From positions 112,423,084-112,487,083 of the forward strand of contig OZ023265.1 of the NCBI GenBank assembly GCA_964006375.1: a DNA stretch of 64,000 nt, written 5' to 3'. Below are positions 43,074 through 56,077 of this stretch, piece by piece. Source of the stretch: Tillus elongatus (Eukaryota > Arthropoda > Insecta > Coleoptera > Cleridae). A model generated the notes under the pieces. The model did not search any database. It was not told the DNA's origin and worked only from the letters and a program-made list of their open reading frames with translations. A program made the position numbers and the translations under genes. Positions within the stretch are counted from its first letter, which is position 1. Each line of letters opens with the position of its first letter.

Positions 43074-43229
43074 CGACTGGAGAAGAAGAGACCAGTCCGT
43101 TGCCTTGTGTAGTGTATGTACATGGAGAGAGCTATGAATGGAACTCCGGTAATCCCTATGACGGAACAGTTCTTGCCTCAAGCGGAAGAGTTATTGTAGT
43201 GACTATCAATTTTAGACTCGGCGTCCTGG
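43074..43229 (+). CDS. Nlg: Neuroligin exon (extracellular cholinesterase-like domain)
   Basis: Neuroligins are postsynaptic single-pass adhesion proteins that bind neurexins through a catalytically dead carboxylesterase-like domain. This exon encodes [40 protein letters not shown] and [26 protein letters not shown] corresponds to the oxyanion-hole region of esterases (HGGG-F) in its neuroligin-specific form. The exon is bounded by acceptor TTTTTTGTTACAG (AG at 43,072-43,073) and donor G|GTAAGT (from 43,230). It is 156 bp long with phase-1 introns on both sides, so it keeps the frame if included. It is the only host coding exon I can identify; the neighbouring exons must lie outside the window or are too short for me to find. 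Confidence 0.85.
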
Positions 43230-46148
43230 GTAAGTAAAACATTCCCCGATGTCTCTCAACTGACACCAAAAACAATATGTGCGCTAAGGGAAAAACTGCA
43301 TACTTCTGTCTCTAGAGGCTATTAGGTCCATGATATATACCGTATTGTTAGTTCAAGTGGAAGATGGATGATATAAAATATGTCAGGGTCATTGAAAGTG
43401 ATAGTTTGTTGACAAATTTTAAATTATAGCTTATTTCAGGCAAGCTAACTATATTTAATCAATTACAAAGAAACATATAAACTTTAATTTGCTTATCGTA
43501 ATTAAGCGCAGAATATAGTATATTTAAAATTAGGGTTTTAAGCCTTTTAACCCCACTCTTTAAAACAATAGTTTAGAAAAGTGTAAAACACGTGCTTAAA
43601 CAACATTAAAACTATTTTTCAAGTGCGTTTATACTGTCCATTTACTCAAAATTAAATAACCTATATTACTTAACTTTACTTTCGGTATTATAGTACGCGT
43701 TTCTTCAAAATTCAGATAGTCTATGTACTTGATTAAAGAAAGAAAAAAATTATCTGCAAGTAGAATCTCAAATATGAAAATATGTCCAGGTTATTTTTAA
43801 TTCGAGAGTTCTATGGGATCTTTTAGTAGTCAGTTTAGTGTCTTCAGCAAACAACTTTTATCCCTGTCTTAGGCTTGTTTTTAATGTCATTTATACCACT
43901 TAGACATATCTCAAGAGTTATATTTTATTTTAAATATGCAATTTAAACTACAAGATCTGTCTTTGGGGTGAATGTTTATAAACTTTTGGTTGAACTACAG
44001 TTTTTTAACAACGGATATATGAGTAAGGTCACAAAGTTACTTGATAAAACTTTGTTATTTTAAATAGGAGATCTGTATATGTTTGCCTGATAAAATGCAA
44101 TTGGTATATAGATAACCCGATAGTTCAATTATCATAATTGAAAGATCTGGTAAATGGTTAAATTATATTGTATATGACATATATTTTTGTACAATTTCAC
44201 GTAACGAACCTGCCATTAGCCTAAATGCCTGCTCATAAAAACCCTGTGGGGGGTTTTGTTTCTTCGGCATCATGCATCAAGAATCTATACAACTTGAATT
44301 AACTTCAAATACATGTATGCATATAGTTAACCTTACTTATTTAGTTCAGGTTATTATCACGATATACAAAAAAAAATTTTTTTGTTGCGAGATAACAATT
44401 TTCTTTATTTTTATTTATCTGGTGATGGTTTTGGTAAAAATTATTAATCTATAGAGCTAACCAACTGAAAGGTTGTTAGAAAAGCATTTTTGAAAGGCAA
44501 TGGCAACAATTTATCAAGCGGCAACCAGCAGATAGTCATAGTTACGACTACAAAACGAGATCACTGTTAGATTATTACGGGAATTGTAACTTTACGTCAA
44601 CTTAATTATACAGGATGATTCACGTAACTCCCACTTTGTAAGCTTTAGAAGTTATATTAGGATTCTAATCTGAAATTTTAAGCATATGCCAAGTTAATGT
44701 CTAGTGCTATTATTACAATAAACCGACTACATAACTGTACGTCACCTAAGCTTTATTGAACGTAAAAAGTTAAAACCACCCAGTTGAGTTCAGACATTAC
44801 CAAACAATCAGCACACATACACAGAATCAAAAACAATAATACTCCATAAATTTAGATTATCCTTTCTTCGTAATTGGGAAAACTTATTTCTGTATTGAAA
44901 ATGACAATTTTTTTGTTGTATTACATTAAGTAAATTCACTTGACGCTAACTTTATTAAAAAAACTTTATTGTGATGAATTTGGTTCTGCAAATTGTACTT
45001 ATCAGTGCTCATCACAGGCTCCAATCTTAACTCATTGAATAAACATCTAACATGTTCGAAAAACTATCAAACAAAAACAAAGACTACAATCGATAACAGT
45101 TACCAGTATGTTACGTGGGCACCTGCTTTAAGTCAGTAGAGACGGGCGTAGTTGATTAACAAGATAATTCCCTAAGGGAGACGCCACTTGATTGTTTTAC
45201 ACCCACAATCTGATATCCAAAAGTTGGTAAAATTCAAATAACAATACCAACGATTCACCCTATAAAGGAATTCGTTAAACCGCCAGCAATGCAAGTCTCC
45301 TACCAAGTCCGGTGTAAAACACTGTTATCTCTACCTAATAAATACTAAAAGAAATATATCTACACATAAAAGGTACCACGAGCTTACGGACATATGAAAA
45401 CGTACTTTACCATAAAAATTAAACACAGTAAATACGAGAGTGAGAGAATGTGCAGTAAATTACAACGTCAAACACGTAAGAGAAATTAACTGGTTTATTA
45501 CAAGGACAATAATACGTTACCTACGAGTAACAGCAAAAATACGTTACCTACGAGTAACAGCAAAATTAAAGTTCGAAGATATAACACCCTGGTAAAAAAA
45601 ATTTAAAAGCCTTTAAACAAATATAGCCAATCTGGTAATTTAAAAACATCTAAATTGATAAATAGATAGCTTTTAATGTCACAGTCAAGTTGGTGACTCA
45701 GTAGCATAACATTTATGTACTTAACTAAATCCAAAAATAGTAACTAATCCCAGGCGTGTACATGTATCGTTCACATAATTTGGCAAAATATCAGGAATTT
45801 AAATAAAAACATATTCAATTAAGTGGTAACACCCTCTAATAGTGTTGTAAGGTAATAAGCAAACTATAAACTAACTATAAACTAACTCTTATATTAACTG
45901 TACTGATCTAAACTAATAAAAACAACAAAACTGCTAAACGTGGTAAAGTTAAAGAACTAAATAGTAAACAGTAAACTCCAAACGCAAAGCAATTATACAA
46001 ATACATACACCAAATGTCTCAATTATGAATGTGAAGCATTTATATCAAGGGATAAAATTTTAACTAGATAACTTAATCTCTCTGTTGCAAAAACTACTAC
46101 TCCTACCAACGATAAATCTAACAGAATTATTATATTAATTGATGGAAA

Positions 46149-46149
<1 letters not shown>
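43230..46149 (+). other. Presumed neuroligin intron, no further feature recognised
   Basis: About 2.9 kb of AT-rich sequence after the donor. One small tandem duplication (ATACGTTACCTACGAGTAAC, twice) lies at about 45,510-45,565. No exon, RNA gene or mobile-element protein seen. Confidence 0.5.

Positions 46150-46221
<72 letters not shown>
46150..46221. repeat. (TA)n microsatellite
   Basis: About 72 bp of TA repeat, next to the inverted-repeat element. Confidence 0.97.
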
Positions 46222-46223
<2 letters not shown>

Positions 46224-46224
46224 A

Positions 46225-46610
46225 TTGATTGGAAACGCATACCGGTTTCGTTCTCTTTAGAGCTCATGAGTGCGCTATATCAATTACAGCGACAATACTC
46301 CTAACGTAATTCGGCAAAGGTAGCCAACCTCAGAAACTATTGTGAGATGAACGCCATCTCGGTGCGTAACCAGGAAGTACGTTGTCACGAAAGCTCTGAT
46401 AAAGACTAAATCACAGCATAATAACTGTTGATTATGCTGTGACAAAATATTATAAATAGAGATTGTGTACAGCCAACCAACAATTTCGTAAATTGTCCGT
46501 TCTGGCAATTTCTTTCCTAATACGATGGTATTTATGGTGTAATTACTATATCGCACTGATGAGCACTAATGAGGGTGAAACCGGTATACGTTTCTAATTA
46601 TGGTCAGAAT
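46225..46610. mobile_element. Small inverted-repeat element with internal hairpin
   Basis: The left arm GGAAACGCATACCGGTTTC...GAG.TCATGAGTGCGCTATA is mirrored at about 46,548-46,598 (TATCGCACTGATGAGCAC...GAAACCGGTATACGTTTC). Inside, CACAGCATAATAACTGTTGATTATGCTGTG (about 46,413-46,442) forms a near-perfect hairpin. The block GTAACCAGGAAGTACGTTGT (about 46,362-46,381) also has an inverted, diverged partner at about 46,735-46,760. Non-coding. Confidence 0.6.
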
Positions 46611-46799
46611 GCATTTAGCCTTATATATGTTGTCCCTATATTGGGAAAGAAAGTGCTAGGGCTGAAAATTTACAAAATTGTTCCTTGATTGTCACAGTGT
46701 CTATTTATACCACTTTGTGTTTATAAGAGCTGCCGTGACATTATACTCCCTGGTTACGAAACAAGATGGCGACCCTGTCATACATAACGCAATGCTTTT

Positions 46800-47459
46800 A
46801 TTTAATGCTGTTGAAATCAAAACTAAGCAAGGTCGGATAATAGTTTTTAGGCGTCTTAGCTTATTTTAATCTGAAGAAAATGTTAAAGTGAGGAAAAAAA
46901 TCTACGAGAATATTCTAAAAAATTGTTTACAAAAATCCACCACCATTTTCCCAAAAAATGTTTCCACGCAAATTCGCTAAAACCAAATGCTTCTACCGAA
47001 ATTGGTTAAAAAAATTATAATGAAATTGAATTAAGACTTAAAAGTTTTCATTTCATGTCTAGTGAATTGTATAAATAATCGTAAAAAATTCCACGCAACT
47101 ACACAATCTTATCAGATGACGGTAAAATGAAATAAAAGTAAAAAAAATTTAAGTCCCTACTAGGATTGGAACTCATCTTATAGGAGTCCATTATTTGACG
47201 ACAAATGGTTTCTCAGAGAGCCATGCTCTACATGACAGATATAGTCTACTAACAGGTTGATAAGCTGTCACGTGTTAATTTTCTGCCGTCTTTACTATTT
47301 ATAGTAACCAATTTTGATTTTAAATATAATTTTCTTCATATTTTAATTAAATTAAGGAAAATAACAGGTGAAAGACATATCTAGAAACTTGTAGCTCATT
47401 TTAATGTATAATTTGAACTCACAAAGCGCGCTGGTCGGCGTACCAGAATTATCCATGTT
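46800..47459. other. AT-rich spacer with no recognisable gene
   Basis: Nothing recognised on either strand. Confidence 0.5.
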
Positions 47460-47965
<506 letters not shown>

Positions 47966-48146
47966 AAGCTGCAATTAATAGTTAGCACCACATACTAGAA
48001 ACATAGACTGAATGACTTAACCCTGGCATGAAACTTATCGTTCTTCCTGAAAGTTATCGCAATGTTTCGTGTTAGAAATACAGATGTAATCGGCACCAAT
48101 AACAGTGAGTGAGTCCTATGTAGATCCTGGAGTTTAAAAAATAAAA

Positions 48147-48466
48147 AGTCTGGGCGCGGCAAGTGCGTTAAGGTAGTGAATTACCATAAAAATATTTTAA
48201 ATAGCAAATATGTGTTTTTTTTACAAAGAAATCAGGCATCAAATTTGGTTACCAGTATGACCTATATAGTAGAAAAAATGTACCATCAAAATAACTGTAT
48301 TGTTTGAAAAATGTACAAAAATGTTTCGAAAATAAACTTTAAATGTTCCCGAAAAAACTCATTTCCTGGCCAAAGAACCTTGTAGGTTAATAGCAAATTG
48401 AGCTATTCAAATTTGAAGAATTTAATAAAAATTCGCTACCATAACGCACTAGCTGCGTCTGAATTT
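48147..48466. mobile_element. Second copy of the H-derived MITE
   Basis: The ends are GTCTGGGCGCGGCAAGTGCG and CGCACTAGCTGCGTCTGAAT, facing each other. The interior has CATCAAATTTGGTTACCAGT and CCTATATAGTAGAAAAAATG, the same as 20,251-20,571. A further isolated right end lies at about 48,600-48,655 (CATAACGCACTTGCTGC). Confidence 0.8.
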
Positions 48467-48784
48467 CTTTTCTTACAAACATTCATTTTAATTGCGTGGT
48501 CTAAATTCGATACATTAAAGATCCGCTCAGAACTAGCACGGACCGGAGGAATTCGAATATCTAATTAAGACAAAGCATGGTTTAATCTATTTTCACTGAG
48601 CAGATTTTAATAAAAATTCATTACCATAACGCACTTGCTGCTTCCCCTGAATTTATTTTCTTACAAACATATATTATAATTACGTGGTCGATATTCGATA
48701 CATTAAAGATCAGCTCAGAATTCGCACGGACCGGGGAATCCGACTATCTATTTAAAAGAAAGGATTGTTAAACCTATTTGAACT

Positions 48785-49107
<323 letters not shown>

Positions 49108-49109
49108 AA

Positions 49110-51230
49110 ACTTTACACGCGGCAGTAGTGTGCTAAATGGCGTCCTAGTACCCTTTCGGGTCGTTGCGGCGTTCATTCCCCAAACCAAATTCTATCATCA
49201 AATCTATTGATAATACACCACAGAAACAGCTCGCAAACCCCTTTAGGTTTTGAATTACTGTCTAACTGCTAGGATAGATAGATAGAACCCTGTCATTGAA
49301 CAACTTTCTTCCACCTAAAATTCGCTACGCAATACTAGCTACCCACAGCTGAATTACCAGTACCTGCACAAATCTCAACTTCTCCACTTCCAACTCTTAC
49401 TGTTGTCTTCTTACTACTCTAACTCTACTACGACGACTCTCTGCTAATTCTCATTTTAACTACTTCTTCATATAACTTTCTGCTTGAACTTTCACCATCT
49501 TGGTTTCTTCTCTGAACTTGAACTTCCACTTGAGTGAAACTGAAACTGGACTTTCCACTTTTTACTGCTGACCTGAAGTAATATAATGTCTGAACTCTCC
49601 ACGTGGACTCTAACTTGAATCTTTTCAATTTCTCAGCGCCGGCTCTTGGCAAACTTTCCTAAAAACGCCGTCCTTTGTTCCCTGTCGATCATCTAGTTCC
49701 AGAACATCGACGTGGAACTCGATTCTTCGACAAGGATACAGCCCTTTCAATTGTACCTATATCCGTACCAATTTAAAAAAAACAACTCACATTTATTTCC
49801 ACTAAATTGCAATAATCTACGACTTCTTATGCTCAGTGTTGTGAGACCTCCCCTCAGCTTTAACTATACGGCGTACAAGAGCCCAACTATGTGCAACCCA
49901 TAATAAATTCGCAAACAATCTTGCTATCAAACTTTTAAACAAAAACGAAAGGATATTTCACTAACATTACATTATTATATTACTCATGCCTCAAAATACT
50001 ACCGACGCCGCAACCAGTTTCTAGTTAATCTCATATATCGAATTTTCGACGGCTAAATCAACGGTGTTGTTTAAACTGATGTCAATTAATCTAGCAAGTC
50101 ATTCTCGCAAATGATACTTGCAGTGGTACAATAACCAAATTATACATAGAACAACGATAGAACCAAACAAGCCTGACAGGTTATCATGCCAGAACCATCC
50201 GATATGAAATCAGATGTAATAAGTCTTTTTTAACCGAATCAAAAATTTATCTAAATGAAAAAATAAATATGTACAGAATATGTCAGTAATATACAATATG
50301 TTGCGTGTTAAACAAGCTGAAATGGTAAGTAGTTCATGTTGTTAAATTACATTTGCGCTCAAGTCATTTTTTACACGTAACAAATATGTAGCATGGATTA
50401 AATTTAACAACAGGGCATTGCTTAATTATCACAAGACAGTGTTATATATATAACACGTGAAATTAGAGTGTTGCTCTTGGAGTGTTATTAACTAGAATGT
50501 CTGATATTGCATCTTGAACGTGTTCCGTCTATTATGAGACGGATTATCCTTGAGGAAGGTTGACAATTATCTCCAGAACGGTACCGGGATCTGATTAAGA
50601 CCACTGGAACAATTCCCACCTGCTACAATAATACTCTACCTGTCACACGACTCCTAGAGCTCTAGTCGTAATATCGTGACATTTATTTAGATGCAGAAGT
50701 TCATACAAAAGAGAAACGTGAAATTGCAACTAAATGAGAAACTTTGTGCCATGTAAATTGCAAAGGTAAAGATAAGCGTTCTTTTGTCATTGTCGCTTTA
50801 TAAGCTCAAAGGAGTTTGCCAAATAAGACTAAATAAATTTTGATAGGTTTATGCCTTTAGAATTGTGAAAACACTTGTACGTCCAGAATTACAACAATCG
50901 AAAAACGAGACAGTCAATGTTGCTTACTAATTAACCGATGAAACCCATATTTTCAAGTGTAAATGCTTACACAGGCAAACTACACAGACAAACACAGACA
51001 AATATAAGGCTTAAGAAATCAAAATGCAAAAAATCCAGTAATGCAGGATTACGCTCCAGTAAATCATTCGAATCCTTGACCTGCTCGTATTAGATTCGCC
51101 TCTTAATCAAAACAAAGAAAATACCCACCCTAATAACAACAAAATAATAAGTTATGCGTTAGAGACGTATTTCGAAAGCGAAGCTATCTTCATAGTAGCT
51201 GTCGCTAAACTAACTCTCTGGGCAAAATTA
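49110..51230. other. Spacer with a pyrimidine-rich strand bias, no gene recognised
   Basis: From about 49,316 to 49,640 the plus strand is rich in C and T (CTTACTGTTGTCTTCTTACT and similar). The style resembles the untranslated part of the solo LTR at 24.6-25.1 kb, but I find no LTR borders. The remainder to 51,230 shows no feature. Confidence 0.4.
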
Positions 51231-51231
51231 T

Positions 51232-51332
<101 letters not shown>

Positions 51333-51639
51333 TATCTACACTACAATTGATGTAGTACCGGTGATATAACACCGCATAACGCAACATCGGATGTCTCAGC
51401 ATCGCATGACGTAACACCGAGTGATTAATCCAAAGACTATTGTTGTGTCAGTGGATACCTCTAACCGATTGTTGTGTAGTTGTTGAAAGCAACCATGTAT
51501 TTTTTCGTAAGATTTCAAAAAGTGTTAAACCCATGTCTCAATCCGTTAAATTTTGTGGATTCATTTTGCAGATTTCTAAACAATCCAAAGCATCTAATTT
51601 TCAATAATCCATGGTTACTTTTAATAACTTAATATTACT

Positions 51640-51960
51640 ATTTACCTACCTCATGCACCGAGTCAATTATATGTTGATCACCGCTACATTTTTCTGGTCT
51701 ATTGCATCTGGAATGAGCTATGTGCTTTTGAATCTTGTTATTATTGATTTTCGCTTTTGTCCAATATAGATTTTCTCGCAATTATTACAAGATATTTGAT
51801 AAATGCCCGATTTTTGTGCGAAGTCAATAGTACTCTTCAAATTATCAACTTTATCAACAACTTCTAAGTCATTACCTGAATATTTTCTCTAGTCCTTTTG
51901 TGAGGAAATGATAGAAAGGAAGGACAGCGAACTTTTTGGGTAGCTTATCGGATTCAGGCT
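51640..51960 (-). pseudogene. Penelope-like element relic (GIY-YIG endonuclease domain)
   Basis: Minus-strand reading gives KFAVLPFYHF, DLEVVDKVDNLKSTIDFAQ, then KSGIYQISCNNCEKIYIGQ (about 51,815-51,757), which holds the GIY and YIG motifs and the C-x2-C between them, as in Penelope retroelements. RKSIITRFK follows. A frameshift near 51,724 separates it from HIAHSRCNRPEKCSGDQH. The reverse transcriptase part is not present, so this is a fragment. Confidence 0.75.
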
Positions 51961-52053
51961 TCATGTCATGACGTAATGTTACTTATCGGCATTTTACACC
52001 TGTGCTTGGTAACTAATATGTACGCAATATCTGGAGAGAAACCGCTACAAATC

Positions 52054-52056
<3 letters not shown>

Positions 52057-52147
<91 letters not shown>
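52057..52147. repeat. (TA)n microsatellite, left flank of the errantivirus
   Basis: About 90 bp. The TA tract continues on the other side of the element at 57,933-58,035. Confidence 0.97.
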
Positions 52148-52148
<1 letters not shown>

Positions 52149-52410
52149 CTAATATTATTGATTACTGATAATACCTTTTTTAAACAATCAATATTCAATA
52201 ACAGAGAACTTTATTCTTTAAGATGTTTACAGTACAGATCCTAGATTCTAACTAACTAAAACTTACAGTAAATTATGTACATAGAAGGAGAATGAAATAT
52301 AATATTTTATGCAAGATTGCTATAACGTCTGCGACAATAACAACCATGCCGTGAGAACGCTGATTCACACAGTTTTATTGTAACGGACTATTACAGTTGG
52401 TGATATAACT
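52148..52410 (-). repeat. Errantivirus 3' LTR (263 bp)
   Basis: On the minus strand it begins AGTTATATCACCAACTG and ends AATAATATTAGT, with AGT...AGT-like termini as in gypsy-group LTRs. The polypurine tract AAGGATGGGGG lies just upstream on that strand (52,411-52,421). Confidence 0.92.
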
Positions 52411-52419
52411 CCCCCATCC

Positions 52420-54078
52420 TTAAAACGAAGCTCCTCCTGGAAGCTGAGTTGTTGACCTGCCGGGTGCCGGTTGAATTTCTGGTTCATCAGCTGACACCTG
52501 TTTATTTTTGTGAGCCTGAAACCACTTCACGAAAAAATACATAATCAAAATTAAGAACACAATGTAAAGCACTATTGTCCATAAACTAGGGGTGTAATAA
52601 TTTGGGTTCAACTCTCCTGAAATGGGTATGATGGGATGTGCTGAAATATCTTTCAGGTTGAGGGTCTTCAAGTCGATCTTGAGTGTGGGTATATTCTCTT
52701 CTTTTAATTTTAGTGACAACTCGTTAAATAACGGTTTTCCAAATGTTTTCTCCAGGAACGCTAATTCTTGTTGTCTGAAGAATATCTTGCAACCCTTTTC
52801 CTTGAGCAAGTAGATTCCCTTAAGTTTTCTGGTGACTGTTTCTTTTTGGCAATTAATTTCTAGAGTTTCTTCTGTGGGAAATACTGCCAAATATTGGTTT
52901 ATTTCAGGAATAATTTCGATGTTGTTGCTTTTTATGTCCAGTTTGATGAACTGGCATTGAGAAGAGTTTCCTGTGGTGAGCACTTGTTCTTCGCATAAGG
53001 CCCTATGGTTAGTTTGTATTTTATTCGAGCAGTGAAATATTTCGCCTTCGGTACATATGTCACTAAGAGCCTTTACAATTTAATTATTCGGGTTTTTAGT
53101 TGATTTCAATAAGTATTTGACATCAGGAATTATTGTTACGAATTCTGATTCGTATTTTGTTGGAATTGGGAGTAAATAGTGAAGTTCAAATATTTCCTCA
53201 TAGTCAATAGGTACAGAAAGAAAATAGTGTATTATATCACCTTCTAATTTACAAGTAATTTTCATAATGGCTTCAAAATTTAATATGGTTTCGTATTTTA
53301 ATTCATAAGGAAATTTTTCGTTATAAAATGAGGATATCTTTTGTAATTCTAAAAATAAATCATGAGGTTTCATTACGCTAGGATGAATAGTGTTGAGTTT
53401 ACAAAAAGTGAGAGAATTTTCAATATCTTGTAGTAAATTAAATATAATGTTGTACAGCATGATTAATTGATTATACAAGTCTTTAGCAAAAAGGACATTT
53501 TGATGTGTAGCCACAGCTTTAATTATTTCATTTAATTGAAGTATTCTTGATTTTAATAAATTCTGATTATGCCTAATATCCCCAACTGTGGTGTTGAATT
53601 TTTGTATAATATTATGACTAACGCTATACTGCATCTTTAACTGTTCTTGTAATCGCAGCTGGTTTGTACGTAAATGTAATAAGATATCATCAATTCTTTT
53701 GCCGTCTGCTGCATATAAATTACCGGTCACGTATTTGACTAATGTACCAAGTCAATTAACAAGACCTCTCTTATTTCTAATATTACTAGAATGAGTAAAA
53801 ATATTTCTTATCTTATCGTTAATATTACTACGGCTATATTGAACTATTTTTTCATAGTTTTCTAATTCTAGATTATAAACACTATTATTTACACTAATTC
53901 TAATATTACTATACTGGGTGTTTAAATTATTATACTCATCGTATAAAGGTTTTAAATCATAAAAATGTACAAACGTGTGTTCTGTCCATTGCAACTTTGC
54001 GGGACCTAATATGATTGACAATAAGCCAAGGTTATGGCTGATGTCTCTTATTTCTGCTCCTTGTCCGATTGAGAGGGA
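52420..54078 (-). pseudogene. env: Errantivirus envelope (baculovirus F-like), interrupted
   Basis: Envelope glycoproteins of errantiviruses mediate membrane fusion and are expressed from a spliced RNA. A CTTCCAG acceptor near 54,079 overlaps the end of pol, and a GTAAGT donor lies at 57,434-57,429, just before gag. Three open segments are visible: 54,021-53,752, 53,730-53,080 and 52,983-52,420. A furin-type site RNKR lies at 53,778-53,767, directly before the fusion-peptide region. The last segment carries a membrane anchor (WTIVLYIVFLILIMYFFV) and a short cytoplasmic tail. Stops at 53,752-53,754 and 53,080-53,082 interrupt it. No signal peptide is seen in the part read. It would not yield a full protein. 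Confidence 0.85.
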
Positions 54079-56077
54079 CCTGGAAGATTTTTAAACTTAT
54101 AAGTTTGTTTTCTCGGCCTTCTGATATTTGATAAATGAATTTTTTCATGAGTATTGTGATGCTTAGGATTAATTTTTGCGGTTTTTAAATCGGTATTTAC
54201 TGTAGTTAATTTTTCCGGTTTAAATTTATTTTTGGTTTTCGATTGCTTTTGTTTATTTTTAACAAATATTTGTTTCGGAATTTCGGGTAGTTCTTCCCTA
54301 CTCATGTTACACTTTTCAATTATTGTTTGTTTTTTCTCAAGTATTTTCTTATTTAAATTCTCATAGAGAAGTTTAATCTTCCCAATTGCCAATAATTCTT
54401 TCTCAATCGTTGAGTAGTTTGCCTCGGAGGTATTTAAGGTTCTTGACGCGTAAGCGCAAGGTAAATCGACACCAATTTTTCCTTGAGACAATACATCACC
54501 AATAGCATAATTGCTCGCGTCTGTAGTCAGTACAAAAGGCTTTGTAAAATCGGGGTATTTAAGAATCGGTTCGTTAATTAATAATTCTTTGCACGTGTTG
54601 AAACAATTTAGATAATCGGGATCCTTTATATCTATAACCGCGTCTTTCTTTAAACATTTAGTAAGGGGTTTTGTAACCTTAGCAAAGTCTTTAATGAATC
54701 TTCTGTAATATCCCAGAAGTCCCAAAAACCCTTTTAATTGTTTCGTATTTTTTGGTATAGGGAAATTTTTAACAACCTTAGTTTTGTCTGGGTTGGGCTT
54801 TACGCCAGATGGCGTCACAATATGTCCGAGATATGCTACCTCCTTTTTTAGGAATTCGGACTTGTCTAATTGTATTTTAAAATTTGCTTTGCTTAACCTC
54901 TCGAACACGTCTCGTAACTGAGATATATTTTATGTTCTTGTAAACTAGTGCTAAAAATTATAATGTCGTCCAGATAAACTAGACATTTTTCGTTGTGTAT
55001 TCCACGTAAAATATTATCGATTACGCGCTGGAACGTGCTTGGACTACATTTCAAGCCCATCGGCATTCTTAAAAATTCATAATGGCCATTCTGCACATTG
55101 AACGCGGTTTTTGGGATGTCATCTTCGAACATTTCGATCTGATGAAATCCGGATGCCAGATCCAATATGGAAAAATATTGGCATCTACCCAATTTATCTA
55201 ATAATTCATTAATATTCGGCAACGGATATTTGTCACCGATAGTTTTTTCGTTAAGCTTTCTATAGTCAATGACTATACGCCATTTACGCTCGCCTGAGGC
55301 ATCTTGTTTTTTGGGGACAACCTAGATAGGAGAGGACCACGGAAAGAAAGATGGTCTTATTATTTTTTGCTCTAACATTTTTTTTATTTGCTTTTGCACT
55401 TCTTGTGTATGTACTTCTGGATAACGATATGACTTTGTGTAAACGGGTATTTCATCTTTTGTTCGAATTCTATGTTTTATTTCATTAGTAAACGTTAGGG
55501 GTTTATCTTCATGATGAAAAATATGTTCGTATTCTTTTATTAACTTCAATATTTCGCGTTTTTCCTCGGAATTCATATGATTGGTGCGAATTTTTGATAC
55601 ATCGAACTTAAAATTGTCTACATTATACGTGTTAAAATTAGAACTGTGTGTCTGCTCGTATTCATCGAACATTTCTACAGATATTGATTCATTAAATTTT
55701 AAAGTTACCGCATCTTCCGATGGGTTAAGAATAGTACAAATGGCCTTATAATTACGTACCGTAGTAACGCATTGTGGTATTCCTAAGTTTTTAATTTTTG
55801 TATATGGAATAATCACTTCGCCTTCCTTAACATTTTTTATATCTATTTTTATTACCTGTTCGGATCTCGGTTGTACTACTATACAATTCGTACAACGAGC
55901 ATTGTTTCCTATTTTATGAAAATAAATATTTACTTTTCCATTTGGTAATATTAGCTTGTTAGTTTTAAAATCTATCGAAGCGTTCAATAGTTTTAAATTA
56001 TCTAAGCCTAGGAGGCAATCAAAATTTTTATGAAAATCAAATAAGTAGAATTTTAGTGACGTGCCTTTTTTGTACAA
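54048..56077 (-). pseudogene. pol: Errantivirus pol, broken and internally deleted
   Basis: From 56,077: the remainder of the protease and the start of RT (PVYTKSYRYPEVHTQEVQKQ, KIIRPSFFPWSSP). A premature stop is at 55,322-55,324. The RT core then continues: [29 protein letters not shown] (catalytic). A one-base shift occurs near 54,920. RNase H begins with TTDASNYAIG and EANYSTIEKELLAI and is cut at about 54,388, where the sequence jumps to the integrase C-terminal tail (LYENLNKKILEKKQTI, HLSNIRRPRKQTYKF). The rest of RNase H and the whole integrase zinc and catalytic core are missing. The element cannot replicate or integrate by itself. Confidence 0.88.
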
